The translations under genes and the position numbers were made by a program. Shown here piece after piece: positions 6,076-6,112 of a stretch of DNA of 6,112 bases (its first letter is position 1; each line of letters starts with the position of its first letter). This DNA comes from Clostridiales bacterium (lineage in GTDB: Bacteria > Bacillota > Clostridia > Oscillospirales > Acutalibacteraceae), in contig DXVY01000105.1 of assembly GCA_019417145.1 (NCBI GenBank), positions 1 to 6,112 on the forward strand, given 5' to 3'. The notes beneath the pieces are model-generated. The model was not told where the DNA came from. It made no database searches and saw nothing but the letters and a program-made list of their open reading frames with translations.

Positions 6076-6112
6076 GCCCCCATAGTTAAATGGATATAAC
6101 AAACCCCTCCTA
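6076..6112 (+). tRNA. tRNA-Arg(CCU), 5' half, cut by the window edge
   Basis: The cloverleaf positions fit exactly. Acceptor strand GCCCCCA is at 6076-6082, T8-A9 at 6083-6084, and D stem GTTA (6085-6088) with TAAC (6097-6100). The D loop AATGGATA contains the conserved GG. A26 is at 6101, the anticodon 5' stem AACCC at 6102-6106, then C32, U33, anticodon CCU (6109-6111) and A37 at the last base. It would decode AGG codons as arginine. The 3' half lies outside the window, so acceptor and T-arm pairing cannot be checked. Confidence 0.82.

Noticed and set aside
5989..6112. Integration (att) site of a mobile element in tRNA-Arg
   Set aside because: Elements normally duplicate the 3' part of a tRNA gene. 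Here the repeated part is the 5' half, it is degenerate, and no integrase gene is in the window.

Overview
The window looks like the chromosome of a Gram-positive, anaerobic-type member of the Bacillota, probably a moderately GC-rich Clostridia lineage. The reasons are strong AGGAGG-type ribosome binding sites, a TTG start, a flavin-based electron-transfer gene set, a clostridial-looking 5S rRNA gene, and many small intergenic gaps. Species-level placement is not possible from the sequence alone.

Positions 12-3972 (+ strand) hold four consecutive genes whose order matches the known flavin-based extracellular electron transfer (EET) locus of Listeria and other Bacillota: ndh2 (type II NADH dehydrogenase with a membrane C-terminal part), eetA (membrane-anchored NusG domain II protein), eetB (Gx/ECF-like small membrane protein) and dmkB (long-chain polyprenyl diphosphate synthase). 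In that pathway Ndh2 passes electrons from NADH to a demethylmenaquinone pool whose side chain is made by DmkB. EetA and EetB help move electrons to flavinylated proteins and free flavins outside the membrane. The partners pplA, fmnB and dmkA are not in the window. The locus is cut at the left edge, where some of them may lie. Gaps are 21, 22 and 90 nt; the 90-nt gap before dmkB can fold into two adjoining hairpins.

Positions 4060-5540 (- strand) form a separate, convergent two-gene unit: a short-form Nif3-like dinuclear-metal protein, then a small P-loop kinase-like ATPase, ending in a strong terminator at 4060-4099. A plausible extended -10 promoter for it lies at 5512-5540.

Positions 5637-6112 (+ strand) form a stable-RNA region: an isolated 5S rRNA gene with its own promoter and intrinsic terminator, then a second promoter (TTGACA, 17 nt, TAACAT), then a decayed tRNA-Arg(CCU)-like sequence, then the 5' half of an apparently intact tRNA-Arg(CCU) cut by the right edge. 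The most unusual sequence-level signal is this degenerate tRNA copy, 92 nt upstream of the intact one. The most biologically notable content is the EET gene cluster, which is a known rather than a new system.
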